DNA of 64,000 nucleotides from Cherax quadricarinatus (Eukaryota > Arthropoda > Malacostraca > Decapoda > Parastacidae): positions 26,890 through 90,889 of the forward strand of contig NW_027196448.1 in assembly GCF_038502225.1 (NCBI RefSeq), in the 5' to 3' direction. Numbering within the stretch: the first letter of the stretch is position 1; each line of letters opens with the position of its first letter. Below the pieces are notes generated by a model. That model was not told where the DNA came from, did no database searches, and saw nothing but the letters and a program-made list of their open reading frames with translations. The position numbers and the translations under genes are program-made. This document shows positions 1-14,482 of this stretch, in pieces.

Positions 1-594
1 CAGCTACGACCTCTCGTTATCCCCTCGCTGTACAGCTACGACCTCTCTTTATCCCCTCGCTGTACAGCTACGACCTCTCGTTATCCCCTCGCTGTACAGC
101 TACGACCTCGCGTTCTCCCCTCGCGGTACAGCTGCGACCTCGTTATCCCCTCGCTGTACAGCTGCGACCTCGTTATCCCCTCGCTGTACAGCTACGACCT
201 CTCGTTATCCCCTCGCTGTACACCTACGACCTCTCGTTATCCCCTCGCTGTACAGCTACGACCTCTCGTTATCCCCTCGCTGTACAGCTACGACCTCTCG
301 TTATCCCCTCGCTGTACAGCTACGACCTCTCGTTATCCCCTCGCTGTACAGCTACGACCTCTCGTTATCCCCTCGCTTTACAGCTGCGACCTCGATCTCC
401 CCTCGCTGTGGAGCTGCGACCTCGTTATCCCCTCGCTGTACAGCTGCGACCTCGTTATCCCCTCGCTGTACAGCTACGACCTCTCGTTATCCCCTCGCTG
501 TACAGCTACGACCTCTCGTTATCCCCTCGCTGTACAGCTACGACCTCTCGTTATCCCCTCGCTGTACAGCTACGACCTCTCGTTATCCCCGCTG
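1..594. repeat. Minisatellite, 30/32-bp unit
   Basis: Head-to-tail units alternate between a 32-bp form (AGCTACGACCTCTCG then TTATCCCCTCGCTGTAC) and a 30-bp form with GCTGCGACCTCG. The array is cut by the left window edge, so its real length is unknown. An open frame starting at 408 runs out of it into the next array and is not evidence of a gene. Confidence 0.95.
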
Positions 595-674
595 TGGGTA
601 CTAAGAAATCTCATTTATTTTCTACTCTATCATGTCCTTTTATGAACTTTTTTGTGGTTTTCACGTCTGCTTTC

Positions 675-3600
675 TCCAGCTATCAGCCAGAGTGGGTATC
701 TCCAGCTATCAGCCAGAGTGGGTATCTCCGGCTATCAGCCAGAGTGGGCATCTCCAGGTATCAGCCAGAGTGGGTATCTCCAGCTATCAGCCAGAGTGGG
801 CATCTCCAGCTATCAGCCAGAGTGGGTATCTCCAGCTATCAGCCAGAGTGGGTATCTCCAGCTACCAGCCAGAGTGGGTATCTCCAGCTACCAGCCAGAG
901 TGGGTATCTCCAGCTATCAGCCAGAGTGGGTATCTCCAGGTATCAGCCAGAGTGGGTATCTCCAGGTATCAGCCAGAGTGGGTATCTCCAGGTATCAGCC
1001 AGAGTGGGTATCTCCAGGTATCAGCCAGAGTGGGTATCTCCAGGTATCAGCCAGAGTGGGTATCTCCAGCTATCAGCCAGAGTGGGTATCTCCAGCTATC
1101 AGCCAGAGTGGGTATCTCCGGCTATCAGCCAGAGTGGGTATCTCCAGGTATCAGCCAGAGTGGGTATCTCCAGGTGTCAGCCAGAGTGGGTATCTCCAGG
1201 TATCAGCCAGAGTGGGTATCTCCATGTATCAGCCAGAGTGGGTATCTCCAGGTATCAGCCAGAGTGGGTATCTCCAGGTATCAGCCAGAGTGGGTATCTC
1301 CAGGTATCAGCCAGAGTGGGTATCTCCAGGTATCAGCCAGAGTGGGTATCTCCAGGTATCAGCCAGAGTGGGTATCTCCAGGTATCAGCTAGAGTGGGTA
1401 TCTCCAGGTATCAGCCAGAGTGGGTATCTCCAGGTATCAGCCAGAGTGGGTATCTCCAGCTATCAGCCAGAGTGGGTATCTCCAGGTATCAGCCAGAGTG
1501 GGTATCTCCAGGTATCAGCCAGAGTGGGTATCTCCAGGTATCAGCCAGAGTGGGTATCTCCAACTATCAGCCAGAGTGGGTATCTCCAGCTATCAGCTAG
1601 AGTGGGTATCCAGCTATCAGCTAGAGTGGGTATCTTCAGCTATCAGCCAGACTGGGTATCTCCAGGTATCAGCCAGAGTGGGTATCTCCAGGTATCAGCC
1701 AGAGTGGGTATCTCCAGATATCAGCCAGAGTGGGTATCTCCAGGTATCAGCCAGAGTGGGTTTCTCCAGGTATCAGCCAGAGTGGGTATCTCCAGGTATC
1801 AGCCAGAGTGGGTATCTCCAGGTATCAGCCAGAGTGGGTATCTCCAGGTATCAGCCAGAGTGGGTGTCTCCAGGTATCAGCCAGAGTGGGTATCTCCAGG
1901 TATCAGCCAGAGTGGGTATCTCCAGGTATCAGCCAGAGTGGGTATCTCCAGGTATCAGCCAGAGTGGGTATCTCCAGGTATCAGCCAGAGTGGGTATCTC
2001 CAGGTATCAGCCAGAGTGGGTATCTCCAGGTATCAGCCAGAGTGGGTATCTCCAGGTATCAGCCAGAGTGGGTATCTCCAGGTATCACCCAGAGTGGGTA
2101 TCTCCAGCTATCAGCCAGAGTGGGTATCTCCAGCTATCAGCTAGAGTGGGTATCCAGCTATCAGCTAGAGTGGGTATCTTCAGCTATCAGCCAGACTGGG
2201 TATCTCCAGGTATCAGCCAGAGTGGGTATCTCCAGGTATCAGCCAGAGTGGGTATCTCCAGGTATCAGCCAGAGTGGGTATCTCCAGGTATCAGCCAGAG
2301 TGGGTATCTCCAGGTATCAGCCAGAGTGGGTATCTCCAGGTATCAGCCAGAGTGGGTATCTCCAGGTATCAGCCAGAGTGGGTATCTCCAGGTATCAGCC
2401 AGAGTGGGTATCTCCAGGTATCAGCCAGAGTGGGTATCTCCAGGTATCAGCCAGAGTGGGTATCTCCAGCTATCAGCCAGAGTGGGTATCTCCAGGTATC
2501 AGCCAGAGTGGGTATCTCCAGGTATCAGCCAGAGTGGGTATCTCCAGGTATCAGCCAGAGTGGGTATCTCCAGGTATCAGCCAGAGTGGGTATCTCCAGG
2601 TATCAGCCAGAGTGGGTATCTCCAGGTATCAGCCAGAGTGGGTATCTCCAGGTATCAGCCAGAGTGGGTATCTCCAGGTATCAGCCAGAGTGGGTATCTC
2701 CAGGTATCAGCCAGAGTGGGTATCTCCAGGTATCAGCCAGAGTGGGTATCTCCAACTATCAGCCAGAGTGGGTATCTCCAGGTATCAGCCAGAGTGGGTA
2801 TCTCCAGGTATCAGCCAGAGTGGGTATCTCCAGGTATCAGCCAGAGTGGGTATCTCCAGGTATCAGCCAGAGTGGGTATCTCCAGGTATCAGCCAGAGTG
2901 GGTATCTCCAACTATCAGCCAGAGTGGGTATCTCCAGCTATCAGCCAGAGTGCTTATCTCCAGCTATCAGCCAGAGTGGGTATCTCCAGCTATCAGCCAG
3001 AGTGGGTATCTCCAGCTATCAGCCAGAGTGGGTATCTCCAGCTATCAGCCAGAGTGGGTATCTCCAGCTATCAGCCAGAGTGGGTATCTCCAGGTATCAG
3101 CCAGAGTGGGTATCTCCAGCTATCAGCCAGAGTGGGTATCTCCAGGTATCAGCCAGAGTGGGTATCTCCAGCTATCAGCCAGAGTGGGTATCTCCAGGTA
3201 TCAGCCAGAGTGGGTATCTCCAGGTATCAGCCAGAGTGGGTATCTCCAGCTATCAGCCAGAGTGGGTATCTCCAGGTATCAGCCAGAGTGGGTATCTCCA
3301 AGTATCAGCCAGAGTGTGTATCTCCAGCTATCAGCCAGAGTGGGTATCTCCAGGTATCAGCCAGAGTGGGTATCTCCAGGTATCAGCCAGAGTGGGTATC
3401 TCCAGGTATCAGCCAGAGTGGGTATCTCCAGGTATCAGCCAGAGTGGGTATCTCCAGGTATCAGCCAGAGTGGGTATCTCCAGGTATCAGCCAGAGTGGG
3501 TATCTCCAGGTATCAGCCAGAGTGGGTATCTCCAGGTATCAGCCAGAGTGGGTATCTCCAGGTATCAGCCAGAGTGGGTATCTCCAGGTATCAGCCAGAG

Positions 3601-3977
3601 TGGGTATCTCCAGGTATCAGCCAGAGTGGGTATCTCCAGGTATCAGCCAGAGTGGGTATCTCCAGGTATCAGCCAGAGTGGGTATCTCCAGGTATCAGCC
3701 AGAGTGGGTATCTCCAGGTATCAGCCAGAGTGGGTATCTCCAGGTATCAGCCAGAGTGGGTATCTCCAGGTATCAGCCAGAGTGGGTATCTCCAGGTATC
3801 AGCCAGAGTGGGTATCTCCAGGTATCAGCCAGAGTGGGTATCTCCAGGTATCAGCCAGAGTGGGTATCTCCAGCTATCAGCCAGAGTGGGTATCTCCAGG
3901 TATCAGCCAGAGTGGGTATCTCCAGGTATCAGCCAGAGTGGGTATCTCCAGCTATCAGCCAGAGTGGGTATCTCCAG
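675..3977. repeat. Minisatellite, 26-bp unit, about 127 copies
   Basis: The unit starts TATCAGCCAGAGTGGG and ends TATCTCCAGG or TATCTCCAGC. Because 26 is not a multiple of 3 and the monomer lacks stops in every phase, all three plus-strand frames stay open for hundreds of codons and give the same 26-residue repeat. A 24-bp deletion unit occurs near 1607 and again near 2151 and marks a higher-order duplication. The array ends sharply at CCAGTGGTGTC. Confidence 0.97.
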
Positions 3978-4360
3978 TGGTGTCAAACTCGAATCATAAT
4001 TCACATTAAGAAACTAGTATAATTTTTGTATCTTTTTTTGACCTCTTCTAAACTCTCCATCTGTTTTATCAGGTGTTGTCACACCGTCACATCTTTTAAG
4101 TATTATAATTTTGACTCAGTACAGGTTGTCAACATTTTTTTTAGATAGCGTGTAGAACGAAATAAGTTATTTTATCAACTAAAACCAAAAAATGGGGCCA
4201 TGGAAGCTTTAGAAATGCTTTCAATTGGTATTTTTCGTGTTTCCTTTCTTAATGTGCTAATGGCATGTCTCACGATTTTTCTTTCTTATATATATATAAC
4301 AATACTTGGATTTTGGAACACTCTTAGTAAGGTGTGTATACATATATTTTTTTCCTTAAT

Positions 4361-4362
<2 letters not shown>
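3978..4362. other. AT-rich sequence, nothing recognised
   Basis: Sequence between two repeat tracts. The small open frame from 4200 ends in the following (TA)n tract and has no recognisable features. Confidence 0.6.

Positions 4363-4436
<74 letters not shown>
4363..4436. repeat. (TA)n microsatellite
   Basis: Uninterrupted TA dinucleotide run. Confidence 0.98.
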
Positions 4437-4438
<2 letters not shown>

Positions 4439-4489
4439 ATTGTGGGAAATAAATATATATCGGTTTGATGACTTGTTGCTATTGATGTC

Positions 4490-4765
4490 AGCAGCTGGTG
4501 TTTATTTTCTGGTTTTAAGACGTGTTTAGCTCCTGTTGCTCTTGGTGCCTGTTGTTTAGTCCCTGTTTGGTCACTGTTGTTTAACAGTTGTTGTTTAGAC
4601 CCTGTTTAACCCCTGTTGTTTAGTGCCTGTTGTTTAACTTCGGATGTTTAGCCTCTGTTGTTTAGACTGCTGGTTAACCCCAGCTGCTTAACACCTTTGT
4701 TTAACCCCTGCTGTTTAGACCCTGTTTAGCAGCCTCTGTTTTATCTGTTGTTTAGATCCTGTTCC
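4490..4765. repeat. Degenerate short tandem repeat based on CTGTTGTTTAG
   Basis: Repeated variants of CTGTTGTTTAG, CCCTGTTTAACCCC and similar, with irregular spacing of about 12 to 25 bp. It looks like an old, decayed array. Confidence 0.75.
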
Positions 4766-5165
4766 TCTCAACGAAAGAGTCAGGATATGAGAGAAGGGAG
4801 TCAGGGCTGCTTCCCCTCGCACTTGTCTGATTGTGGGGACGCCGGACTAAGCCTCTTCGTCAATGAGCCGAGCCTACAGGTTGTTCCCTACATAATGTGT
4901 CAAGACACACGTTTGTCAGCCAGGGTTGTGTGTGTGTGTGTTAGTCTGCGTGCTGCTCCCCGCAATGTGAATGGCTTTCCCAGTGAGAGCCATTCACATG
5001 AACGGACCTTCTTGGATTTGCTACTCTATTTCTGCAACATTGCAAGCTCCTGATGTTGTGGTGATTGCAACACGAGAGGCCTAGAACTCTCATTTAGCTC
5101 CCCCTGTGGTTGTTTTACAATGTGATATATGCATATTTTTTTAAATCTTTTGAGTCTAAAATTAG
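4766..5165. other. Single-copy-looking sequence, nothing recognised
   Basis: Contains a short (TG) run near 4928 and two occurrences of GAGAGCCATTCAC-like words, but no gene or element that I can name. Confidence 0.5.
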
Positions 5166-8042
5166 CCAGCCATTTGTGTTCCCTCCTTACCAGTCATGTG
5201 TGTTCCCTCCTTACCAGTCATGTGTGTTCCCTCCTCACCAGTCATGTGTGTTCCCTCCTTACCAGTCATGTGTGTTCCCTCCTCACCAGTCATGTGTGTT
5301 CCCTCCTCACCAGTCATGTGTGTTCCCTCTTTACCAGTCATGTGTGTTCCCTCCTCACCAGTCATGTGTGTTCCCTCCTTACCAGTCATGTGTGTTCCCT
5401 CCTCACCAGTCATGTGTGTTCCCTCCTTACCAGTCATGTGTGTTCCCTCCTCACCAGTCATGTGTGTTCCCTCCTCACCAGTCAATGTGTTCCCTCCTCA
5501 CCAGTCATGTGTGTCCCCTCCTCACCAGTCATGTGTGTTCCCTCCTCACCAGTCATGTGTGTTCCCTCCTCACCAGTCAATGTGTTTCCTTCTCACCAGT
5601 CATGTGTGTTCCCTCCTCACCAGTCATGTGTGTTCCCTCCTCACCAGTCAATGTGTTCCCTCCACACCAGTCATGTGTGTTCCCTCCTCGCCAGTCAGTG
5701 TGTTCCCTCCTCACCAGTCATGTGTGTTCCTCCTCACCAGTCATGTGTGTTCTCTCCTCACCAGTCAGTGTGTTCCCTCCTCACCAGTCATGTGTGTTCC
5801 CTCCTCACCAGTCATGTGTGTTCCCTCCTCACCAGTCATGTGTGTTCCCACCTCACCAGTCATGTGTGTTCCCTCCGCACCAGTCAATGTGTTCCCTCCT
5901 CACCAGTCATGTGTGTTCCCTCCGCACCAGTCAATGTGTTCCCTCCTCACCAGTCATGTGTGTTCCCTCCTCACCAGTTATGTGTTCTCACCAGTCAATG
6001 TGTTCCCTACTCACCAGTCATGTGTGTTTCCTCCTCACCAGTCATGTGTGTTCTCTCCTCACCAGTCAATGTGTTCCCTCCTCACCAGTCAATGTGTTCC
6101 CTCCTCACCAGTCATGTGTGTTCCCTCTTCACCAGTCATGTGTGTTCCCTCCTCACCAGTCAATGTGTTTCCTTCTCATCAGTCATGTGTGTTCCCTCCT
6201 CACCAGTCATGTGTGTTCCCTCCTCACCAGTCAATGTGTTCCCTCCACACCAGTCATGTGTGTTCCCTCCTCTCCAGTCAGTGTGTTCCCTCCTCACCAG
6301 TCATGTGTGTTCCTCCTCACCAGTCATGTGTGTTCTCTCCTCACCAGTCAGTGTGTTCCCTCCTCACCAGTCATGTGTGTTCCCTCCTCACCAGTCATGT
6401 GTGTTCCCTCCTCACCAGTCATGTGTGTTCCCACCTCACCAGTCATGTGTGTTCCCTCCGCACCAGTCAATGTGTTCCCTCCTCACCAGTCATGTGTGTT
6501 CCCTCCGCACCAGTCAATGTGTTCCCTCCTCACCAGTCATGTGTGTTCCCTCCTCACCAGTTATGTGTTCTCACCAGTCAATGTGTTCTCTCCTCACCAG
6601 TCATGTGTGTTCCCTCCTCACCAGTCATGTGTGTTCTCTCCTCACCAGTCAATGTGTTCCCTCCTCACCAGTCAATGTGTTCCCTCCTCACCAGTCATGT
6701 GTGTTCCCTCCTCACCAGTCATGTGTGTTCTCTCCTCACCAGTCAATGTGTTCCCTCCTCACCAGTCAATGTGTTCCCTCCTCACCAGTCATGTGTGTTC
6801 CCTCCTCACCAGTCATGTGTGTTCCCTCACCAGTCATGTGTGTTCCCTCCTCACCAGTCAATGTGTTCCCTCCTCACCAGTCATGTGTGTTCCCTCCTCA
6901 CCAGTCAATGTGTTCCCTCCTCACCAGTCATGTGTGTTCCCTCACCAGTCATGTGTGTTCCCTCCTCACCAGTCATGTGTGTTCCCTCCTCACCAGTCAT
7001 GTGTGTTCCCTCCTCACCAGTCATGTGTGTTCCCTCCTCACCAGTCAATGTGTGTTCCCTCCTCACCAGTCATGTGTGTTCCCTCCTCACCAGTCATGTG
7101 TGTTCCCTCCTCACCAGTCATGTGTGTTCCCTCCTCACCAGTCATGTGTGTTCCCTCCTCACCAGTCATGTGTGTTCCCTCCTCACCAATCATGTGTGTT
7201 TCCTTCTCACCAGTCATGTGTGTTCCCTCCTCACCAGTCATGTGTGTTCCCTCCTCACCAATCATGTGTGTTCCCTCCTCACCAGTCATGTGTGTTCCCT
7301 CCTCACCAGTCATGTGTGTTCCCTCCTCACCAGTCATGTGTGTTCCCTCCTCACCAGTCATGTGTGTTCCCTCTTCACCAGTCATGTGTGTTCCCTCCTC
7401 ACCAGTCATGTGTGTTCCCTCCTCACCAATCATGTGTGTTCCCTCCTCACCAGTCATATGTGTTCCCTCCTCACCAGTCATGTGTGTTCCCTCTTCACCA
7501 GTCATGTGTGTTCCCTCCTCACCAGTCATGTGTGTTCCCTCACCAGTCATGTGTGTTCCCTCCTTACCAGTCATGTGTGTTCCCTCACCAGTCATGTGTG
7601 TTCCCTCCTTACCAGTCATGTGTGTTCCCTCACCAGTCGTGTGTGTTCCCTCCTTACCAGTCATGTGTGTTCCCTCACCAGTCATGTGTGTTCCCTCCTT
7701 ACCAGTCATGTGTGTTCCCTCACCAGTCGTGTGTGTTCCCTCCTTACCAGTCATGTGTGTTCCCTCACCAGTCATGTGTGTTCCCTCCTTACCAGTCATG
7801 TGTGTTCCCTCACCAGTCATGTGTGTTCCCTCCTTACCAGTCATGTGTGTTCCCTCACCAGTCATGTGTGTTCCCTCCTTACCAGTCATGTGTGTTCCCT
7901 CACCAGTCGTGTGTGTTCCCTCCTTACCAGTCATGTGTGTTCCCTCACCAGTCATGTGTGTTCCCTCCTTACCAGTCATGTGTGTTCCCTCACCAGTCAT
8001 GTGTGTTCCCTCCTTACCAGTCATGTGTGTTCCCTCCTCACA
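5166..8042. repeat. Minisatellite, 24-bp unit with 23- and 21-bp variants, about 120 copies
   Basis: The basic unit is TGTGTGTTCCCTCC followed by TCACCAGTCA. Losing one base (CAATGTGTTCC) gives a 23-bp form, and losing CTC gives a 21-bp form. Positions 7536-8028 alternate 24- and 21-bp forms as a 45-bp dimer. Long open frames occur on both strands, which argues against coding. Confidence 0.97.
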
Positions 8043-8220
8043 GGATGAGTCTCCCTGTCATAGTCCATCATACAGGATGAGTTTGCACTTCAGAGGACCA
8101 GATCAATCATCCTGAACGTGGATACCTCAGTAGGATGATGAGGATATCATCACTCACTATAGAGTTCTGAGGATATCAGACACTCCAGTATTGGCTTACT
8201 TATATTTCTTAAAGTATACC

Positions 8221-8254
<34 letters not shown>
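8221..8254. repeat. (CT)n microsatellite
   Basis: CT run directly at the 3' border of the LINE that follows on the minus strand. Confidence 0.97.
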
Positions 8255-10261
<2,007 letters not shown>

Positions 10262-10321
10262 CAAGTTGAGCCATAGAGGAAACACATTAATCATCATTCA
10301 TTTAGTAACTTTGAAGAAGTA

Positions 10322-10440
10322 GGTAAGTAAGTTTATTTAAGCACAGGTACACATAAATACAATTATCATACATAGTTTAATTTAACCAGGATAACCCAGA
10401 AAGTCAGTTAGTGACTTACTTTCATCGGGGTCCGTGTAAT
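10322..10440. repeat. Dispersed SINE-tail-like repeat
   Basis: Matches in order the words AAGTTTATTTAAGCACAGG, ACAATTATCATACATAG, AGGATAACCCAGAAAGTCAG and TTTCATCGGGG. Relatives occur at 30273-30345, 30350-30460, 30613-30660 and 31045-31105. The AGGATAACCCA word is also the core of the 33-bp minisatellite at 24424-28112. Confidence 0.7.
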
Positions 10441-11105
10441 ATCTTAGTATTTAAACCTTAAAAGTTAAATAACTAAGTAACTCAACTATGTGAAAATGAG
10501 TCTCAATAGAAGGAGGTATACTAGTAATAAGGTAAACTGATTTATTTACACTAATGTTAGAGATGATCAGCTGACAGCAATAGATACATTAATGTTAACT
10601 ATACAAGAAATCACTCCATTCTGTAGCTACATTCATTAGGTACCTGTTAGGTGTCTTCCTGAACTAGCTCATGCTAGAACTAGCTTTGACACAGGCAGTC
10701 CGTTCCACTTCTTTATTACAGTGAAACAAAAGGTGTATGGAGCCTGACCACCTACTAAAGGTATTACAAAGTTGTGTTTCCGTCCCCTTACACTATACTT
10801 ACTGTGGTCGCCAGTGTTGACAAACATGGCAGCAAGATATTGCTCACTGCTTGTCAGTAATTTTGTAACTGGGACTTAACTTCAGTTGCTTTATTCTGTC
10901 TTCAGTTGTAAGGATTTTTATTAACCTTTGAGGAGGGTGTCTTGACGCAGGTGAAGGGCTCTTCATTCAAGGAATCAGAGCTCTACTCTTGGATCAGACC
11001 ATCTTATAACTAGTGTAACTACTCAGTTATAGAAGTCAAAAATAGTCAGGGGACTCGAATAAAGCTTTTTAGCTTATCAACGCCCTCTATACTAGTGGTC
11101 CCAAC
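10441..11105. other. Intergenic sequence, little recognised
   Basis: A diverged copy of the 'GGTGAAGGGCTCTT' dispersed family lies near 10930-10985. Otherwise I recognise nothing. Confidence 0.45.
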
Positions 11106-11205
11106 AGGAAATTAATGTACATATAAATTACTGAGGGCACATGTAAATTACACCAGGTGCATATAAATTACATAGATTACATATAAATTACACCAAGTGG
11201 GATGT
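11106..11205. repeat. Short degenerate repeat around CATATAAATTAC
   Basis: Four imperfect copies of ACATATAAATTAC spaced about 20-25 bp apart. Confidence 0.7.
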
Positions 11206-11226
11206 TTTTTTGAGTCAATAACAGAG

Positions 11227-11375
11227 CCTGGAACTCTCTCTCTTGTTCCCAATTGTTAATGTAACTTTCCTTTTTAACTCTCTTAATCTCTCTCTTCTTT
11301 CCTCTTCATATCTCTCCTCTCTCTTTTTTTTCTCGTCTCTCCTCTTCGTCTCTCTTTTTGATCTTCCTCTTCTAT
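11227..11375. repeat. Pyrimidine-rich tract
   Basis: Low-complexity CTCTCTT/TCTTCCTC sequence. Confidence 0.75.
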
Positions 11376-11449
11376 TCTTGTTGTTGGTTTTGTAATTAAC
11401 TAAATGAAATGCTCAGCGTTGAAGATAGTTATTATAGTTAATTAAGAGT

Positions 11450-11777
11450 GAGGTGAGGATGTGGGGAAGAGACTGTGGGGAGGAAGATGTGGGGAAGAGA
11501 CTGTGGGGAGGAAGATGTGGGGAAGAGACTGTGGGGAGGAAGATGTGGGGAAGAGACTGTGGGGAGGAAGATGTGGGGAAGAGACTGTGGGGAGGAAGAT
11601 GTGGGGAAGCGACTGTGGGGAGGAAGATGTGGGGAAGAGACTGTGGGGAGGAAGATGTGGGGAAGAGACTGTGGGGAGGAGGATGTGGGGAAGAGACTGT
11701 GGGGAGGAGGATGTGGGGAAGAGACTGTGGGGAGGAAGATGTGGGGAAGAGACTGTGGGAAGGAGGATGTGGGGAAG
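11450..11777. repeat. Minisatellite, 28-bp unit, about 12 copies
   Basis: Purine-rich unit GATGTGGGGAAGAGACTG followed by TGGGGAGGAA, with successive AGATGT words 28 bp apart. All plus-strand frames are open; no coding evidence. Confidence 0.95.
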
Positions 11778-11889
11778 GAAAAAGCAGGGGAAGAAAGAGG
11801 ACAAGGTTAAAGAGGAGAAGGGAAGATAATGGAGAATGAGTGGAGGAAATAGACTGGGCATCACTCTGACGAGTATAGTACCCACGATT

Positions 11890-12880
11890 CGAGGAAATAG
11901 CTGGGAATTGAAATAACTGGGAATTGAAATAACTGGGAATTCAAATAACTGGGTATTGAATGAAATAACTGGGAATTGAAATAACTGGGAATTCAAATAA
12001 CTGGGTATTGAATGAAATAACTGGGAATTGAAATAACTGGGAATTCAAATAACTGGGTATTGAAATAACTGGGAATTGAAATAACTGGGAATTCAAATAA
12101 CTGGGTATTGAAATAACTGGGAATTCAAATAACTGAGTATTGAATGAAATAACTGGGAATTGAAATAACTGGGAATTCAAATAACTGGGTATTGAAATAA
12201 CTGGGAATTCAAATAACTGGGTATTGAAATAACTGGGAATTGAAATAACTGTGAATTCAAATAACTGGGTATTGAAATAACTGGGAATTCAAATAACTGG
12301 GAATTCAAATAACTGGGAATTCAAATAACTGGGAATTCAAATAACTGGGTATTGAAATAACTGGGAATTGAAATAACTGTGAATTCAAATAACTGGGTAT
12401 TGAAATAACTGGGAATTCAAATAACTGGGAATTCAAATAACTGGGAATTCAAATAACTGGGAATTCAAATAACTGGGTATTGAAATAACTGTGAATTCAA
12501 ATAACTGGGTATTGAAATAACTGGGAATTCAAATAACTGGGAATTCAAATAACTGGGAATTCAAATAACTGGGAATTCAAATAACTGGGAATTCAAATAA
12601 CTGGGAATTCAAATAACTGGGTATTGAAATAACTGGAAATTGAAATAACTGTGAATTCAAATAACTGGGTATTGAAATAACTGGGAATTCAAATAACTGG
12701 GAATTCAAATAACTGGGAATTCAAATAACTGGGAATTCAAATAACTGGGAATTCAAATAACTGGGAATTCAAATAACTGGGAATTCAAATAACTGGGAAT
12801 TCAAATAACTGGGAATTCAAATAACTGGGAATTGATATAACTGGGAGTTGAAATAACGGTATTGAAATAACTGGAAATTA
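11890..12880. repeat. Minisatellite, 16-bp unit (AACTGGGAATTSAAAT)
   Basis: About 60 units, mixing AACTGGGAATTGAAAT, AACTGGGAATTCAAAT and AACTGGGTATTGAAAT, with some 20-bp insertional units (TATTGAATGAAAT). Most AATTC units carry an EcoRI site (GAATTC). Confidence 0.95.
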
Positions 12881-13085
12881 ATGTAAATTATTAAAAAAAT
12901 ACCGGGAAACATTGGAAAAATGAAATTTAACGCAGGAAATTGCTGGAAATGATCGGAAATAACTGGGAATTATTGGAAGTAATTGGAAATTACTGGAAAT
13001 AACTACGAATTGCTGGAAATAACTGGAAAACACTGGAAATAACTATGAACTGCTGGAAATGGAAATTACTGGAAATAAGAGGATA
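12881..13085. repeat. Decayed continuation of the 16-bp array
   Basis: Imperfect TGGAAATAACT/TACTGGAAAT units with irregular spacing. It grades out of the preceding array and probably represents its older edge. Confidence 0.7.
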
Positions 13086-13242
13086 AACTAACAATAAATG
13101 GGGCGATATGTTGATGTAGTGATGAAGGTGAGGGAGTGTCCCTACTCTTCCTCGGATCAAGCTCAATTTCCTTTACTTCCCAAGTGCTGTGTGACTCCTG
13201 CTGGTTCATTGCTGTTGATCAATACCACTCGTTCCTGGTTAC

Positions 13243-13476
<234 letters not shown>

Positions 13477-13619
13477 CATTATATACAATCAGAGGTATGT
13501 ATACAGCTGTATATACGCCCTGGGATACATGTCTATATATGCATTCAGAGGTGTGTGTATCTCAGCTGTATAAAACGTTGATTTCTGACTTGTTGACCTA
13601 ACAAACTACTCAGCTCAGG

Positions 13620-13755
13620 CGTGACTTAACTCACTCATAACTAAGCATATTCATAACTCAGCTCATTCGTAACTCAGCTCATTCGTAACTCAGCACATTC
13701 ATAATTCAGCACATTCATAACTCAGCACATTCATAACTCAACATATTCATACGTC
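13620..13755. repeat. 16-bp tandem repeat (CATAACTCAGCACATT type)
   Basis: About eight imperfect units of CATAACTCAGCNCATT. The same monomer builds a second array at 32310-32660, 18.7 kb away. Confidence 0.9.
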
Positions 13756-14334
13756 AGAGAGCAGCGCCCGGCCTCTGAGGCAACAATTGTTATTGACAAA
13801 ATAATCGGATACGGGAGGACTTGACTGAACGTTTAAGAAGCATTTTTAGTGTGGATGCTGGTTATGTTGGACTGTGAAAGATCCTCGACACACTGCTCGT
13901 CCTCACCACAGTGTTCACTGATGTGACTCGCATCACTAGGAATTCTTGGAAAGAGTTGCAGTGTGTCTCACACTTGGGGACTGGAGGGTCGAGCCTTCAT
14001 AACTTGCTCTGGGTCACGTAAATATAGCGCTTCCCGTAAATATTATAATAATTCTTGCTCTTGGCCCCCGCTTTTCAGTCCTCAGTCGACTGGCTCAGAT
14101 GGTTCATAGCATCTAAGTTTTCTCCTATATAGATTTTGAATCTACATAAGGAATTGGTTTTTGACTAATCCCTCGTCTTGTTCAGTCTGTTTATTCACAT
14201 TTATAAAACCGTAAATGATTCTACTGTCTCTGTGGTTCACCTGGTCAGCGTGATGCTTCACCTCTTACCACGACTCACTGTCTTCTCTGCAAAAACGGTG
14301 TTCTTTGAACCAGTAAGTCTAATGGTTATTATCA
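13756..14334. other. Intergenic sequence with a short repeat fragment
   Basis: Around 14025-14050 the words TAGCGCTTCCC and ATTATAATAATT match the end of the dispersed family seen at 24065-24232. I see nothing else. Confidence 0.45.
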
Positions 14335-14482
14335 TCATCATAATTTTTAAAGTAGTAAATGGGTAAGCCAGAGGAAGGCCTCGGTCAGATGACCAAAGCC
14401 TCCTGCTGCGGGTCATCATATGACTAAGACCCGCGTCAAGAAACAATTGTTCTGTTTCCTGACAAACCTTTCCTAACATTTG
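14335..14482 (+). repeat. Dispersed repeat family C, copy 1
   Basis: Shares the ordered words GGGTAAGCC, GGCCTCGGTCA, GATGACCAAA, GGGTCATCATATGACTAAGA and TTTCCTGACAAA with copies at 30465-30612 (same strand) and 47447-47615 and 47793-47950 (opposite strand). About 150 bp; class unknown. Confidence 0.8.

Noticed and set aside
408..4022. Several 250- to 860-codon open frames encoding a Gln-Pro-Glu-Trp-Val repeat
   Set aside because: They are translations of one 26-bp tandem repeat in all three phases, with no independent start context, no domain and no codon signature.
5110..8115. About 1000-codon Cys/Pro/Ser-rich open frames resembling a repetitive secreted protein
   Set aside because: All plus frames and parts of the minus strand are open over the same 24-bp array. 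Unit-length variants shift frame freely, as expected without coding selection.
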